DNA of 64,000 bases from Limanda limanda. Lineage: Eukaryota; Chordata; Actinopteri; Pleuronectiformes; Pleuronectidae. Below the pieces are notes generated by a model. It saw only the letters and a list, made by a program, of their open reading frames with translations. It searched no databases and was not told the DNA's origin. Both the position numbers and the translations under genes were made by a program. Numbering within the stretch: the stretch's first letter is position 1; each line of letters begins with the position of its first letter. Where the stretch lies: the NCBI RefSeq assembly GCF_963576545.1, contig NC_083655.1, forward strand, positions 18,265,204 to 18,329,203, given 5' to 3'. Shown here piece by piece: positions 47,734-61,300 of the stretch.

Positions 47734-50140
47734 CTGGAGAAGGAAGAGAGATAGGGGCTCAGATCTGATTGACATTATCCTAACATCTACTGGGTATGAA
47801 GGTGAAGTAGAAGAGCATCTCAGACAGTTTGCATGGACAGAATGCAGCTTCTGATCCAATCGATGACCATGTGGTTTGCAGACACCTCTAAACTGCATCA
47901 GTTCAATTTCAATGAGGTGCTTAAAGCAGATGGAACATAGTTATGTTCAATGAATACGTTTTTACATTATTTATCGGTCGCCTAAAAGTCCAGAAGCAGC
48001 TGCTATGGACAGGAAGGGTGTTAGCATGCAAGCTATATTTATATAAGACGTGAAAACTTAATTTAGCAAGAGCTCAACTAGAAGAAATGCAAAGACATCA
48101 TATAAAACATTTGTATTACTCTATATACCGAATATGATTTAAAACGTATTTTGCTTCGTGGCTCCACTAATAATGATTAAAAAAAGTCAAACTAATATTG
48201 CAGCTGATTTGACAATTTTTTCCGATAATGCTTCTAAAATGTGACCTTATGTTCTCTAACAGACAAGCAAACAGTGAATAAACAGATTCAATATTTGCTC
48301 AAGAACATTTTTGAAAGGACACAATGCCTGAAGTTTCACTTTTCTGAGTACGAGCAAACCCCTTAGCGACCATGTAAACATAAACATTTTGTGATTGGTT
48401 AAATTATATATGAATGCAGAAAAAGCAAAGAGAAGTTAAAAGATATTAGAAGAGGACATCAGACCATAGAAGAAAATCATTACAACTTAAATTAAGCTGT
48501 TAGTCATCTTAAAAACATGTTTCTACCAGAAAGCCAGTCCTGGTTTTCTGTGAGCTGTCAGATGATTTATTTTTTGAATTATTAAACTGTTCATTTAACA
48601 ATTTGTTTTTTTTACCAATTACAAAGCGCTTTGTAACTATGTTTTGACAAGTGTCACATAAAAAAAATGAAATTATTATTAATCATCCTAACGACAAATG
48701 TGATCCCACGGAGCTGACGCACACACGGTTCAATCGGTCTTTTTAAGTCTTTGAAAACTTGGCAGCATCTGAAGGTCACTGCACAAAAGCCAGAAGGCTA
48801 TGTTTCCATGGCTACAGCTCTGAACATTTAAAGCAGCCCTGAATGCTTCTGTAAAATATTTTGGTTTTTGGAACAGTGCTGCGTCTCTGAGCCTGATGCC
48901 AGCTTTGTGTCTCTCTAGAAAAGATCCAGCAGCAAAGGCTCTGTAAAAAACAGAGCGGATAAAGGTTCAAACAGAAAAGAATTAGACATCAGAGGCCGTG
49001 CCAGGACCAGACCCTCCCTCTGTTTGTTACAGGTGAGGAATGTGGGGGGGAGGCGTGCTTCAGTCAGAGGGTTTGGACTGTGTTCAGGACACAGATGGGA
49101 CTTCCTGCCGCTCTTGGAATTACAAGAGTATTTTTCAGAGAAATTATTATTTAATATCCTGCGCACAGAGAAAAGGTTTCAGAGGCGTCCTGCTGTTTTC
49201 AGTTAGATGTACCCGCTGCTTCCCTGTTTCAGTCCAACACATATAATGCTCGAGCATGGAGGCAAACCACGGAGAGATGATGGTTCGGCTGAACTCGGGT
49301 TCAGATTTATCAGTAGCAACCAGGTTGGAGCCAGCATGCTGCAGTTTTAATTGGGTTTTTAGGAAATAACGCGGTCGTGATGAAGATGACTGAGAGTGGT
49401 CTGAGAGTGAGGCTGGGGTCAAATTCATTTAGATTCAAAACCAAACTGCATCCAGTGGCGCGATAATTAACAAGCTTTAACGTGCTCTCTGACAGAGACT
49501 GATCCAAAACATTCTCCTGCTGTCTCCACTTTCCTTCAGTCATTTAACACTTATTTAAGAGTGTGTTCACAGACTGTTACTGTGCACAAGAACAGGTCCA
49601 TGTCACAGTCATTTCACGACATGTTGTTAGTGCTGCCTGTGTAGGGAACATGTTTATAAATCTATTTGTACCTTGATGTTGCTGCACAGGGGACTGCACG
49701 AGACGGGTGAAAGATAAAAGATAAGTCAAAACTGAAGCAGCAGAGGTTGATACATCCTTCATTTTTTGGTTAATGCTCCAAGAGCCCCGGGTAGGACACC
49801 TCCCATGATGCACCAGAGTGTTAGTTTGTCCTTTAGACTTTGTATGCCTCACGAAGCAAAGGATACATTATGCAGACGTTTCAACACTGGTATTCCAAGT
49901 GCATTACATTTGCAACATTTTTGGAAAAGGATCCTTTAAACTTCATACTTGTCCTTACTGTGCATTAAAAGCAGAAAAAAATAGACTTGCTAGTGTTTTC
50001 TGAGTAGAACGCAATGTCAGAAAGACACTGTTTCTAAATGAACACACACATAATCAACTGACAAATATTCCAATCCTGATATATCAGTGACCGGCCAAGT
50101 ATATTGCAACAAATTAGAATAGCAATCTGTAGCGTGACTA

Positions 50141-50490
50141 CCTCCGCCAAGGCCCAACGTTCCTCATTTAAATCCACTAGATCAAGATCTTTACCTGGAA
50201 CCAAACCCACTCATTAATATCGGTCCCATAAACATGTAATTTTTTCAACAAGATCCACAAATTCCCCTCTGAGAAAAAACTAATGGTGAAAAACTAACAC
50301 TGTTATAAAAATGTACAAATTCTGGTTCAGCACCCGAATCTAATGGGTTGTTCCCCGACCCATTGACCCAAGCTGCATGGCTCTACCAAGTTTCGTGAAA
50401 ATCTGTCCTGTAGGTTTTTTTATAAGCAAGATTAAACACAAACTAATACAAATGGACAGGAGTGAGAGCAAAGCATCCTTGGCAGATATG
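50141..50490. mobile_element. MITE-like fish repeat with CTCCGCCAAGG ends
   Basis: The left end reads CTCCGCCAAGG and the right end CCTTGGCAGATATGAG, giving short inverted ends. Inside are aaatccactagatcaagatc, aatctaatgggttgttcccc and ccaagtttcgtgaaaatctg followed by tcctgtagg. I recall this order of blocks from a repeat common in fish. The class is unassigned. Confidence 0.5.
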
Positions 50491-52239
50491 AGTTGGGCTT
50501 TTCCCCTGTGCAGTACCTTTAAAATATAAAGAAAGATACAGAATGAAGGGACTAACTGCTCCTTAAACCCAAGCAAATAATCTCGAAACAGAAGTGATGC
50601 AAAAATGATCTGCTCTGCATCAGAATGAAAAGCCTAGTACAATGTGTGCAGTCTTACCACATGCCTGGAATAGCAGAGCCACTTTTCTAAATGTTTCACT
50701 GAACCCTACATCAAGTGTTTTACTGGCACACTGCAGCCACATTGCACCTGCAGCTTTCACACAAGCCAAACTTTAGTGAGGACCTCTCCAATGCTAACTG
50801 GAATCCAATTTAACAGTTTTTAAAAAGAACAAAATTGGATGGAAAGTTGTCAGTTTGAGGAAAACAACAGTTACAGCACATGAAATCCATCTGTGTTGGC
50901 AAAGCAGACACCCTGTTCTATAACAATCTAAGCGTGGACACCGTGGTGACATGGTAAAAATAACACAAAGTAAAATCCAGTTATTTGCCATCTCATTTCA
51001 GCTCCACTATCTGTCGTGTCACCTGGTTTCCGGGGCTGCACACAAACACCTCGTCGTCATCCTCTCTGGCTCTCTGGTTACCTCGGAATATACTTAATCT
51101 ACGATGCATGGCGACGCACCACGGCCATCAATTGTGATGGGACACATGCAGGCTTTACCTCCAAAACATCCACACACTCACACACACATACGCGCACACA
51201 CTCACGCTCCCTTCCTCTCTGCTCTTCTATGTGTGTGTAACCGTCCGGTTGAAGGCAGGAGGTAATTTAATACTGAGGAGAAAAGGAACAGGATCTTTCT
51301 GCCCCACAAACACATCTGACACAACAGGAAACGGTAGAGAAAAAGTCACAGCTTCCTGTATCGGAGCTTGTTTGAGTCAAACTGGGCACTGACAGACGGA
51401 CAAACTGGCAGTTCACGCCTTGTCACCACAGGCCAGGCTCTATATTTAACCTGACTGTGACAATCTGACTGTTTGTGTGTGTGTGTGTGTCGGGGAAAGA
51501 TAATATCCCTGCTCAGGGCTGTGAGACGGCCTCGACCTGCACTCCTCTTTCCTCTGAACAAATGAGGAGACGACCAACAGGGTGTTAGCAAAGTTGCTAA
51601 TTTTCAAGGGCAAGAAAAGACATTGAGACAGAGCGACATGAAGAAAAGGCGAGGAGACAAGGAAGGGGTGTAGTAGGAAATAAGGAACAATAAAAAAGTA
51701 GAAAGTTACTTACTGTCGGTTGCATATTTTAGACTGTCTACTTCAGTTTTTACCCAGGCATTTTGTAATAGGTGTTGTAATGCAGTCACGATCTTTCCAC
51801 ATACTTGGTTTAGACAGTTTTTTATGAATTTTTTGGTTATGTGGTTTATCACTATATTAAAACCTAAGCGTGACACAGACATCATTTTGCAAAATAGCTT
51901 ATGTTGTCTCCACCGCACTGGTGGCTGATTCCTAATTCTTTGAGGCTGAAATATATCATTATCCATATTCTAAAGTTTTTTTAATGAAATTGTTGTAGGC
52001 CCCAAGACCCTTAACAGAAGCGATAATTTAGTCTTTTTCGATTTTATTTTTCGAATTAAAAAATAACTGGTATTTTCACCTGTAAAAATTGTTGCTTTTT
52101 TCCAGGCAAATTTTTTATCATCTTTTGTTTTTTAATCAAAGTAAAGCACATGACTTATGCTCAAGAGAATCAGACATCACCAGATGTATGTTTCTTCTCT
52201 GGTCTTCCCTCTCTGTTGTGGGGTCTCTCTAACGTAACT

Positions 52240-52560
52240 CTGGTCTTCAGCGAGTTTATGATCAGGTGACTGACAGTCAATGATGTTCCACCTCTTCCCC
52301 CCCAAGCTTCTTTGGCTGCTTTAACATTTAGGCTTGTTGTCCTGTAGATTGACTAGATTCTTTATAATGAATCTGATGCATTTTGCTGAATCCGTGCACA
52401 GACTCCTGCATCTCTCTGCTTTCATCCTGCTGCTTCTGTCAACAGTCAAATCATCAATAAATGCCAGTGTGCTGGTCACATAGACATTATTCATCTCTGA
52501 GTCATAACAGAACCTCCACCATGTTTGACAGATAACGGCTTTGTGTCATGAGCTTTTTCC
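52240..52560 (-). pseudogene. Decayed Tc1/mariner-type transposase fragment
   Basis: On the reverse strand, three Tc1 transposase landmarks occur in the right order and spacing but in a broken frame. They are KHGGGSVM (52503-52526), FIDDLTVDRSSRM with QDNKPK (52327-52347 for the latter, normally QDNDPKH), and KRWNIID followed by QSPD (about 52262-52296, normally KWxILxWPSQSPDLNPIE). Stops and frameshifts interrupt it, so it cannot make an active enzyme. Confidence 0.65.
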
Positions 52561-55064
52561 TTTTTTCACAACACTTTCTCTTTTCAATGACTTTGACATG
52601 ATGTGGATTTTTCTATCATAAGTTCAAATTACTTTTTTCCAGAACTGCTCCCGTTTCTGTTGTTATGAACTGCAGCCTCTCCTTCTGTTTTTTAGATTTA
52701 CCATTGGTTTGCATCTTGTGGTGAATCCTCTGAAAAGGAAACTTGTCCGCCTACATCCTGGAGAGCATCCTTGCCTCACTGTGCAGTCACATAAAAAATA
52801 TTTTTAAATGCAAATTAATTGCCACTCATCCACAAGAGACCTGTGTCCGTCTGGTTTTTGGGGTTATTTCCCATTTTCTGAGAATGTATATTTATGACTC
52901 AACTTGTGAGCACAACATGGTATTGTTCCTATCATTAGCTGACTTTTTTCATAATGATATTGTGTGTCAAGTGTTTTGTTTTTCGTCTTGAAATGCTGCC
53001 CCCCAGTGGCCAAAAACAATAAGTTAATGCAGCTTGAAAGAAAAAGATCAGAACTATACTGAACCGTAATAAACATGAATCTAAGTGGTGTGTGATGGTC
53101 AGCACCTAATTCTGAATTGAGATATATCCTACTACTTGTACTGTGTTTGCGTTATGAAGTCATAGGACAGAACATTTATGCGTTATTCCATTTATTGGAA
53201 ATTTCAACTAATAGCAGTATAGGTGTATATAACAATCTACATTTGGTCAATAATCAATATTCCTAGCCCATGCACTCAAATAACAAGTGGTATCATCAAA
53301 AATCTCCAATGACAAATTCAACATTTACGTCTGTGGTCAACGAAAGTGATTCTTCCCACAATGCACTTGTAATCTCAACGAGTGCCCGGTTGTAAATCTC
53401 TCCTCACTGTATCTCTGTGGGCGGATTGTTGGCTAGTTAGAAGTCAATGAGATGTGACAGAGAGCTGGGAGGCAGGGGATTGGGACCCTGGGTCTCTGAA
53501 AGGTAATTAAAAATAGAAAGAACTTGAGGGTGCGGGAGGGATCGCTCGCAGAGTCTGGGGGGAGGGAGGTGTAAATGAGGGATGGATGGAGAGAGTGAGA
53601 GGGAGAGGGAGGGAAAGAGTGAGGCGAGATGTGTTGTTGAATAAAGAACAGTCACAACAGCAACAGTTGTCATCTCTATGCACAGCCATGATAAATGAGT
53701 TTCAGACTGCAGGCCACTACAGCACAGAAGCCCCACTAACTGCATTATGCATTCTGGAGAGTGTGGGCTCGCCCTGCATGGAAATGTGAGATTAATTCAA
53801 GTCAGTGGCCTGATGGAGAATGTGACGGCAGAGGGGAACAGACACACACAGTAAACAGAAAAGAACCAATGAGAGTTGGTTTGCTAATGGGGCCCAGGCA
53901 GATTAAGCTCAGCTACATGGAACACATCTTATTGTGGCCTGTATATTTATCACCATGTTGGGAATCCCACAATGTTTCATACACCCCCTCCTCTTGTTCA
54001 GTCTATCCACCCTCCTGTCCCACTGTGGTTGTACATGTGCCTCACTGCGCGCTGTAAATTAAACCATAAATTATTCCACGTGTAAAGAAGTGCAGGTCAG
54101 GGTGAGGGCAGCCAGGATTTGGGGCTGTCATTTGGCCCTGCTTCCACTAGGTGTCTCCCTTGGGTTGGGAGGGAGCAACGGGGGGAGCTGGTGAGTGGGT
54201 GGGAGTCTCCATCAAATGTATTTGGCCATGAGGAAAGTAGCGTGAGGGGGAGGGGTTTCACTTGGTGCACACATGGCAACCCACTCTGCAGCATCTCCAT
54301 GCTGCATTTTAAAGTACCATCAGTATCTAGGCAGCAGAATTTACTAAGCCACGCTGCACACACCCTGCACAGAGGCAGGTCAAATGCTTTATTATCATTT
54401 CTTTTTAATGTTGGTCAGAGCTGTGATTCAGTCACCTTGCTGCAGCAGCTTCAGTAACTGCAGTGTCTCAATACTGCTGCTGCTGCTGGTGCCAGGTGAA
54501 GAGAGAAAGTAGACAAAGAAAGTGAAGAACATTACATCAGGTCTCCAGACCTCACGCTGGCAGCCGGTGCATCACTGGATACATAAAATGACTATTAGTA
54601 TATATATCCCGAAAAAGCATTAGAGCAAAGATTTACTGCTGATCTGCTTATACAATACGAAACTGCCACACCTCTGAAAGGTTCAGTATCTTTGAAACAC
54701 TAGGTCATAGATGTGTCGTGTTCTGTAACGTGTGCAAACGACGGAACATAGGTGCACACACTGGAGAATCTCTTCTTGAAGGAATTCATACGTGGTGCAC
54801 AGATGAAAAGTGACAGGGCACGAGAGGGAAGCTCACACCCTATCACACCTGCACACACTGGACACGTGCTGCACAGCAAGGCTCGGATGGAAAGGGGTCT
54901 CAGAAGCCCTTAGGTCCTGTTCGGACAATGCAAACCATCGACTCGTTGATGCAGCAATGATCCAGTAAAAAGTATAACGCCATTTAGCATCAAAGGTTGA
55001 TTTTTTTCTGTATCGGCGCTCAATGACGTAAATGTTGCAAAAACTACGACCATGATGTGAAACA

Positions 55065-55200
55065 ACCATTTATCCATCCCTCCATCCCTCCATCCATCAA
55101 TCATTATGCTATAGGGGGGGTTGAGCCAATCCAAGATGACATTGAATGGTACAGGTCAGTTCACCAGTCCATCACAGGGACAACATACAGGGAAAACCAT
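55065..55200 (+). repeat. Fish interspersed repeat, short copy of the 17990 family
   Basis: It contains catccctccatccatcaatc, then gggggttgagccaatccaag, aggtcagttcaccagtccat and cacagggacaacatacag. These correspond to the first blocks of the repeat at 17990-18280. Confidence 0.5.
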
Positions 55201-55327
55201 CGAAGAAAACAGTGGTGTTTTTGTTAAAACGGTTTACTATACATGTGCATTATGTTGCTGCTGAAATGCAATGCATTATACGGACAAGTGGTTATCCACC
55301 AAACATAATCTAACAATTACAGTGTCT

Positions 55328-55376
55328 CTTTATATATACATAAATATATATACATAAATATATATATATATTTTAT
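55328..55376. repeat. AT-rich (TATA)n microsatellite
   Basis: Alternating TA run with CATAAA interruptions. Confidence 0.9.
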
Positions 55377-58300
55377 ACAACTACCCTGTTATTAATTCCC
55401 CGTTGCGTGTGAAATACACTACAATCGGAACACCTGATTTTATCTATGTACCTAATTTAAAGAGGAGCACATTTCATGTTAACGTTACAGACATAATAAG
55501 CAAACAAGGAGAAATGGATGATTTCCTCGAACCTCAAAACAGCTTGATTGCTGAAGTAATTATTCCGTGTTTCGTTTAAAAGGTTTTTCTATCCGCCACT
55601 TTACACGGCGTCTTCATCAATGTCACACCTCCGAGCGTGTGTACATTTCCCCGACAACCACATTACATAATGTGATTGTGTAATTGAATTAGAAAAGGAA
55701 GGAAGGTGGGGCGGAGGCTGGGTGGTGGCATAGTGACAGAGGGAGCCGCATCTGTGACCATGGTGACAACCAGCCAATCAGGCGGACACGCAGAGGAGAG
55801 TTTGTGGATAGGTGCCGGGGTGAGAGGGGTAAGGGTTGATGGGGTATGAGGGTGAGTTAATTCATGCCAATGCATCAATTAACTGTTCCCTCTGTTCTTT
55901 TGTCCTCAGTCCCCTCATCTCACCCCCCCCCCCTTCTTCATCTCTCATTTCTGATTCCACAATATGACTGACACACACACACACACTCCCTGCCCTTTTC
56001 CTCCGCTGCATCTGATAACCATGCACCAAACCTCCTCTGTCTCTCTGCCCCTATGGGCGTAGCCAACGCCCCACTGCCCCTTCCATCACCAACTCCCCCG
56101 ATCCTCCTGGAGGTATGATGCTGATGATGATGATGGTTGTGTCCATATGACCAGATTAACCTACATTTCCACCTCACTGGGCGCCAGTCAGACCAGATTC
56201 TCCCACTCCCCCATCATCACATTTGTGGCATTTCACAAACCAAAGCCCCTGTTCCCGAGCAGACACTTTCATAAAGCAGAAAACATGGCACATACACACC
56301 AAACAAGAAAAGATGCTTAGAAACACACAACCACTGCACCTCACTTCTCTTAGCAACCACTTCCAGCTGCAGCCTTGCACTGCAGATCAGAAAGGCATTG
56401 TGTTATAAAAGACCAGATATGCTGCTTGGAAAATGAAAAGACTGAACAGCAAGAGTGGGTGAAAAAAAGAATGTTAATGGAATTCAAATATTGACTTCAG
56501 CCACCGATGCGGCTGCACACATCCACAAGTCAGCAGAACACGGCCAGGGGGTTTGTGAGGGAACGAATAAATCTGAAAAACCTTGGGATGAAAGTGAGTC
56601 AGCATCTTTCCGCTCGTCGGGATGACGACAGCTACTTTCATTTCATGGATCAGAGGACTCGGCGAGGCTCACAACCTGAACGAGACGCGAGCAATTAACC
56701 TTTCGGTCCTGATCTGATAGTGCTCGGCTAAAATGTCAGCTCGTGTCTGCGGAAATACAGCCCTTTTCTGATAAAGCTCTAGTAGGCTTGGTGGAGAATA
56801 ACTGGTGTCGTATAGAAATTGCTGCCGACAAAGAAAAGGGTGTTTTACCAGATTAGAGCCCACTATTGTGTAATTGTGTAGAAAACAAGCTGCAATCGAC
56901 AGATGATTGAGTCCTTGTGTCAATGAACATCATCTAATGCTTTAACAAGCTCAGAGGACTGCTCATTCATTACCTCCGTTTTCATATCGACTGTGTGAGT
57001 CATAGAAAAGAATTGCTGCGCCGCACACCGCCTCCCCAATCAGATTTTCCTCTTGAAATGTTAATGAGCGAGAAGGCGGATTTTGAGGACGGAGGAAGCC
57101 CGCAGCCATGTTCAGTGTCGTGTGCATATGGGGAGAGACGCTGTCGTTGGCCAAGCACCAGTCTGCAGCACCGGACCGCTCATCCTGCAGTACAAGTGTT
57201 TTAGTAAGCGAGCATAACTAGAGCGAGGGAATCAAACAATTCATATCTGGGACAACGCACCCATGGTTATTTTATAGGCTCCCGATAGATCACAGGGTTT
57301 GGCCTCTATTTGGGGCTAAACTGGAGTTGGAGCGTGAAAGCAAACACTGACGGGCCAAAACCAGCTAGACATCTCCTTTTTCGTCCTGTTTGACTCTCCA
57401 AAGCCTATGGACACATTCCTGGAGTGTGTGGGCGTGTGTGTGTGTGTGTGTCTCAAATATCACCAGGTTAGTGAAGCACAGGAGCATGCAGCTGCTGGAG
57501 TGTGTGTAGGTGAGGATACACACTTGCATTGGACAGAATTGAAGATAGTGTTTCTGCACATGCTGTTTACTAGTGTCAACATGCATGGTATGATTTGTAC
57601 ATCAAGCTGCTCGAGGCAGGGACGCACCACCTGCGTCCCTGCAGCACCTGGGCCTGCTTTGTCTCTGGTGCATGCTCCATTGCTTTTTCATTTTTCCCAT
57701 CAGATCTGTTCAGCCTGGTCACACCACAAAGTGGTGCAGCGAAATTAATACTTATCATCTGCAACATACCTGGCTGTAGAAGCCTGTTGACAACGCACAC
57801 AGGGATAGCTGCTGAACTACTGTGGCTGGTGAGCTTATTGCTAATTTGGTAGCCAGCCTGGAAAGTGCTCCAGTGAAGAATCACTTTCATTTCTCTCTAA
57901 GTCCTGTTTACTTCCACCTGTTGCTCGAGCTTTGGTTGCAATATTCTCGGGTGAGAACATGTCAACCTAATTAGTATGCAAGGATGCAATTTGATTCGTT
58001 GTGCCAGTGGTTCTGCTTTGATTCATTATATTATTACAGTCACTGTATTTTAACAAGGCAGAAGACTGGGCCTATAACCTTCTGACCTCTTAAATGTTAA
58101 TCCTAATGACAGATTTTCCTAGAAAAAGATGACCAAACCGGGGGCCAATAAACAGACTGAAATGTTATGGACATTCTTTTTGGAAATAGGACAAACTGAC
58201 TTTACTAGAAGTCACCTTTTTCCCAAGGACTAATGTCGAATAAGAAATACAAAAATTTAAATATATTTATTTAGTTCCCCAGTAAGACCTGTATTGTAAC

Positions 58301-61300
58301 AGCGGAACCTAAAATAATCATAAATAATCAATGTATAATACATGATAACCTCAATATTCATTAATTGCAATATGTATCAAATCAGTTCCTTAGAGTTGCA
58401 ATAGTATTGAATCTGTAAAGACTGCTGGCTATTGGTCAATCACATGAATCGACATATCTAACTTATCCACGTGTACTTTGGTCATCCAAGCAAAACCACT
58501 GATCACAATTATAAAATTGGAATAAACTGAAGGTGTCACAAAATGTCACCATTTTAAAGGATGCTGTAGTCAGAGTAGTCTGGGAGAGAGAGAAAAGGAA
58601 AATGTGGGTGAAAGACAAAGAGAATGCATAGGCACATATGTACAGTGCAGTGGCTCCTATATCTCTCTCTTCTGGGTCAAAGGCTCCAGATCCACACAGC
58701 AGGAGGGACTCCCAGACCCCCGGCAGTCTTTCCAGCCTGGGTGCTGTTCTCTCTCCACTCCTCCTACTTCTTTTCATCCTGGGCCATAATTGGACTCGGA
58801 TACACTACTTTCTCTAAAGGCTGTGCTACAGCCAGCGTCTGTGTTCTACGATCAAAGTGCGAGACTAACAGTCAGACTTGTGGGACAGCATGTCAGAGCT
58901 GCAGTGCAATCTGTTACCCACACAACCATCCAATAAAAAAAGGAAGAACAGGATGTGATGGATTCTGCGTGCGCTCCGAAGAGAGGAGACAGAACGGGAA
59001 GGGGCCCAATAAATGAATTCTGGCTGCAAAAGTCAAATGACCTGCCAGCTTCCTGACAGCATCAATTTGTTCTGTTTAGTCGCAGACAGGTTTTGGGGGG
59101 AAAGAATATTGATGACACGTCATAAGAAAATTCAATTTCTTTCATGGAACCAGCAGTGCCAGATTACTCTCTTATTACTTATTTCTAGTGGCTGTACAAA
59201 GAGTCTTTATGTTCAAACTCGCTGCCATCGGGTTTTCTCCAAGTGCACGGCCAAAACAAACACAGGGTCTGTGTTTAACACCGTTAAACATTACACGTTA
59301 CATTCTGATGCTTGGGACAATTAAAACTTGGTGCCAATAGAGACTGTTTTCGGGTCAGATTATTCAGGCATGCTCACAAACTCCAATTCCAATAATATCT
59401 CTAAAGAGGAACACCTCCACTATGTACTCTTTGTGACATTTAGGGGTCAGATACATCCCCCCAAGACTCTACCCATTGAAAGAACAGAGCAGAAGCCCAT
59501 GCCACTGTATTTGACGGTCTACTTTGCTTCCAGAGTTTGTATTTCTCTCTACACTACTTGGTGGCAGAGTGCACAGAGCTGAAACACAGATTTAGCAGCA
59601 TTCTTCTGTGGCTGACAGCTGACGGCTAAACCCCCAGTTAATGTCTAATCCTGCCCTAATATCTTCAGCGTGATTGGTTCGAGCTAATTACACAAGCTCC
59701 CTTCCCTGGCTGCTGAATGGCTGGTCGGACGGGGCGGGGCTCAGATGAAGGCAGTGTGAACCTGTAGAGAGGAGGTCATGATGGGAGGGCTGGAATGATA
59801 AGTCAGTTAAAGGACTATTGTGAAGAGAAAACTATTACACTATTGTTTTTTAACTGAATACTTCAGAATTTGGGAACTTGTGATTAAAAATAGAAATCAA
59901 TATTCCAGAAAATACAGACTTTTACTGATCTGACTGCATTTCAACACAGATTAGAAAAAACATCTTGCTAGAGAAACGTCTCTTGGCATTCTTCTTAAAT
60001 CACAACTTTGGTAACTCGAAGGGCGCTCGGAGAGCCAGTACCTCCACATTGCAGAGGGAACAAAGTTGTAATTTCTTTGTGAATTCAGGCAACACAGCAC
60101 AGGCACCTTAAATCAGGATAACATTTTTTAGGTCCTCACATATCCATCTAGTGATTCCAGAAATCTCTGTCTGTGGAAATTTGAAGCAACTTTAAAAAAA
60201 CATGACACACACGACGGCAACACCTACTTATTCTCAATGGGGTTCTGTATACTGAGCTGAGGTCCACAGCAGGTCTTTACTTGCTGCAGCTCAATTACTG
60301 GAGGTAATTTACAGCTTCATCCAGCATTACAACAGGCCAGGCAAACAGCCCATTCCAAACAGGCAGGTTTAGAAACAGGCACTGCAATTATTTACAAATT
60401 GGCTATGTGTGCAGCATTTGAACAAATTGCTGTTAGTTGTCGTCATCATCCTTCTCTTGTGCAGGTGTCCAGGAAGGTGCAGAATATCAGACATAGGGTG
60501 AGAATTATATTAACATTTGAGATAAAGTAATCAAAAGCAAGTATGTTTCCACTTGGTGTTTAGTGTAATAAATGGCAAGATGCCTGATATGACGAATGCA
60601 GAAACAAAGGCAGAAAACCGTTGGTTCTCTCTGCTTATGAGAAGCAACACTGGAAGAACAACAGAGGAGAAAACTAGTCCCAGTCCTGCCAACTGTCACT
60701 TTAAATTCTTTATTGGTCTCAACACAACTATGTTTTTGGTGTAACGTTACCACACTGGATACAATACAGCTTGCACGATGCACACTCAGTACCAGCCAAC
60801 ACAAACTTCATCATAAAAACAATTTTGAAGCAGCTAATTTAAGCCTAAACCCCAGTGGTGTGCTCTGTCTGTTGCATGGTTTGGAAGGGAGCCGGCTGTG
60901 GTTTATAGCAGGTTATTAATATTCCCTCAAATCTTCCTGCTAATCTGCTCTGTTTATGTGGAAACACACAGAGATACAGAGGGTTTCTGAGGGCTGCAGC
61001 GGGAAGGAGGAGGAGGCGGAGGAGAGGGGAGCCCTGATTTCCCTCAGCTCCAACAGATACTCCTTAACTCATTTTAAATAGGGTGATAACATCTCAAATA
61101 ATTAAGAGAGCAAACCATTCAAAATAGGTGAAATTAAACTGGATTTTTTTCATTTTCAAGTAAAGATACATTTGAACATGGAAGGTGAACTGATTCAAGT
61201 GATAATCAGACGTCAAACATCTCCCTTAGGAGACACCAACAGCCTTATACAACTATTTTTTACAGTATTCAGTGTAGTGCTCCCCCATCATCATCAACAT

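Noticed and set aside
51706..51966. 86-codon reverse-strand open frame
   Set aside because: No recognisable domain, AT-rich composition, no splice context linking it to arhgap12; consistent with chance in AT-rich intron.
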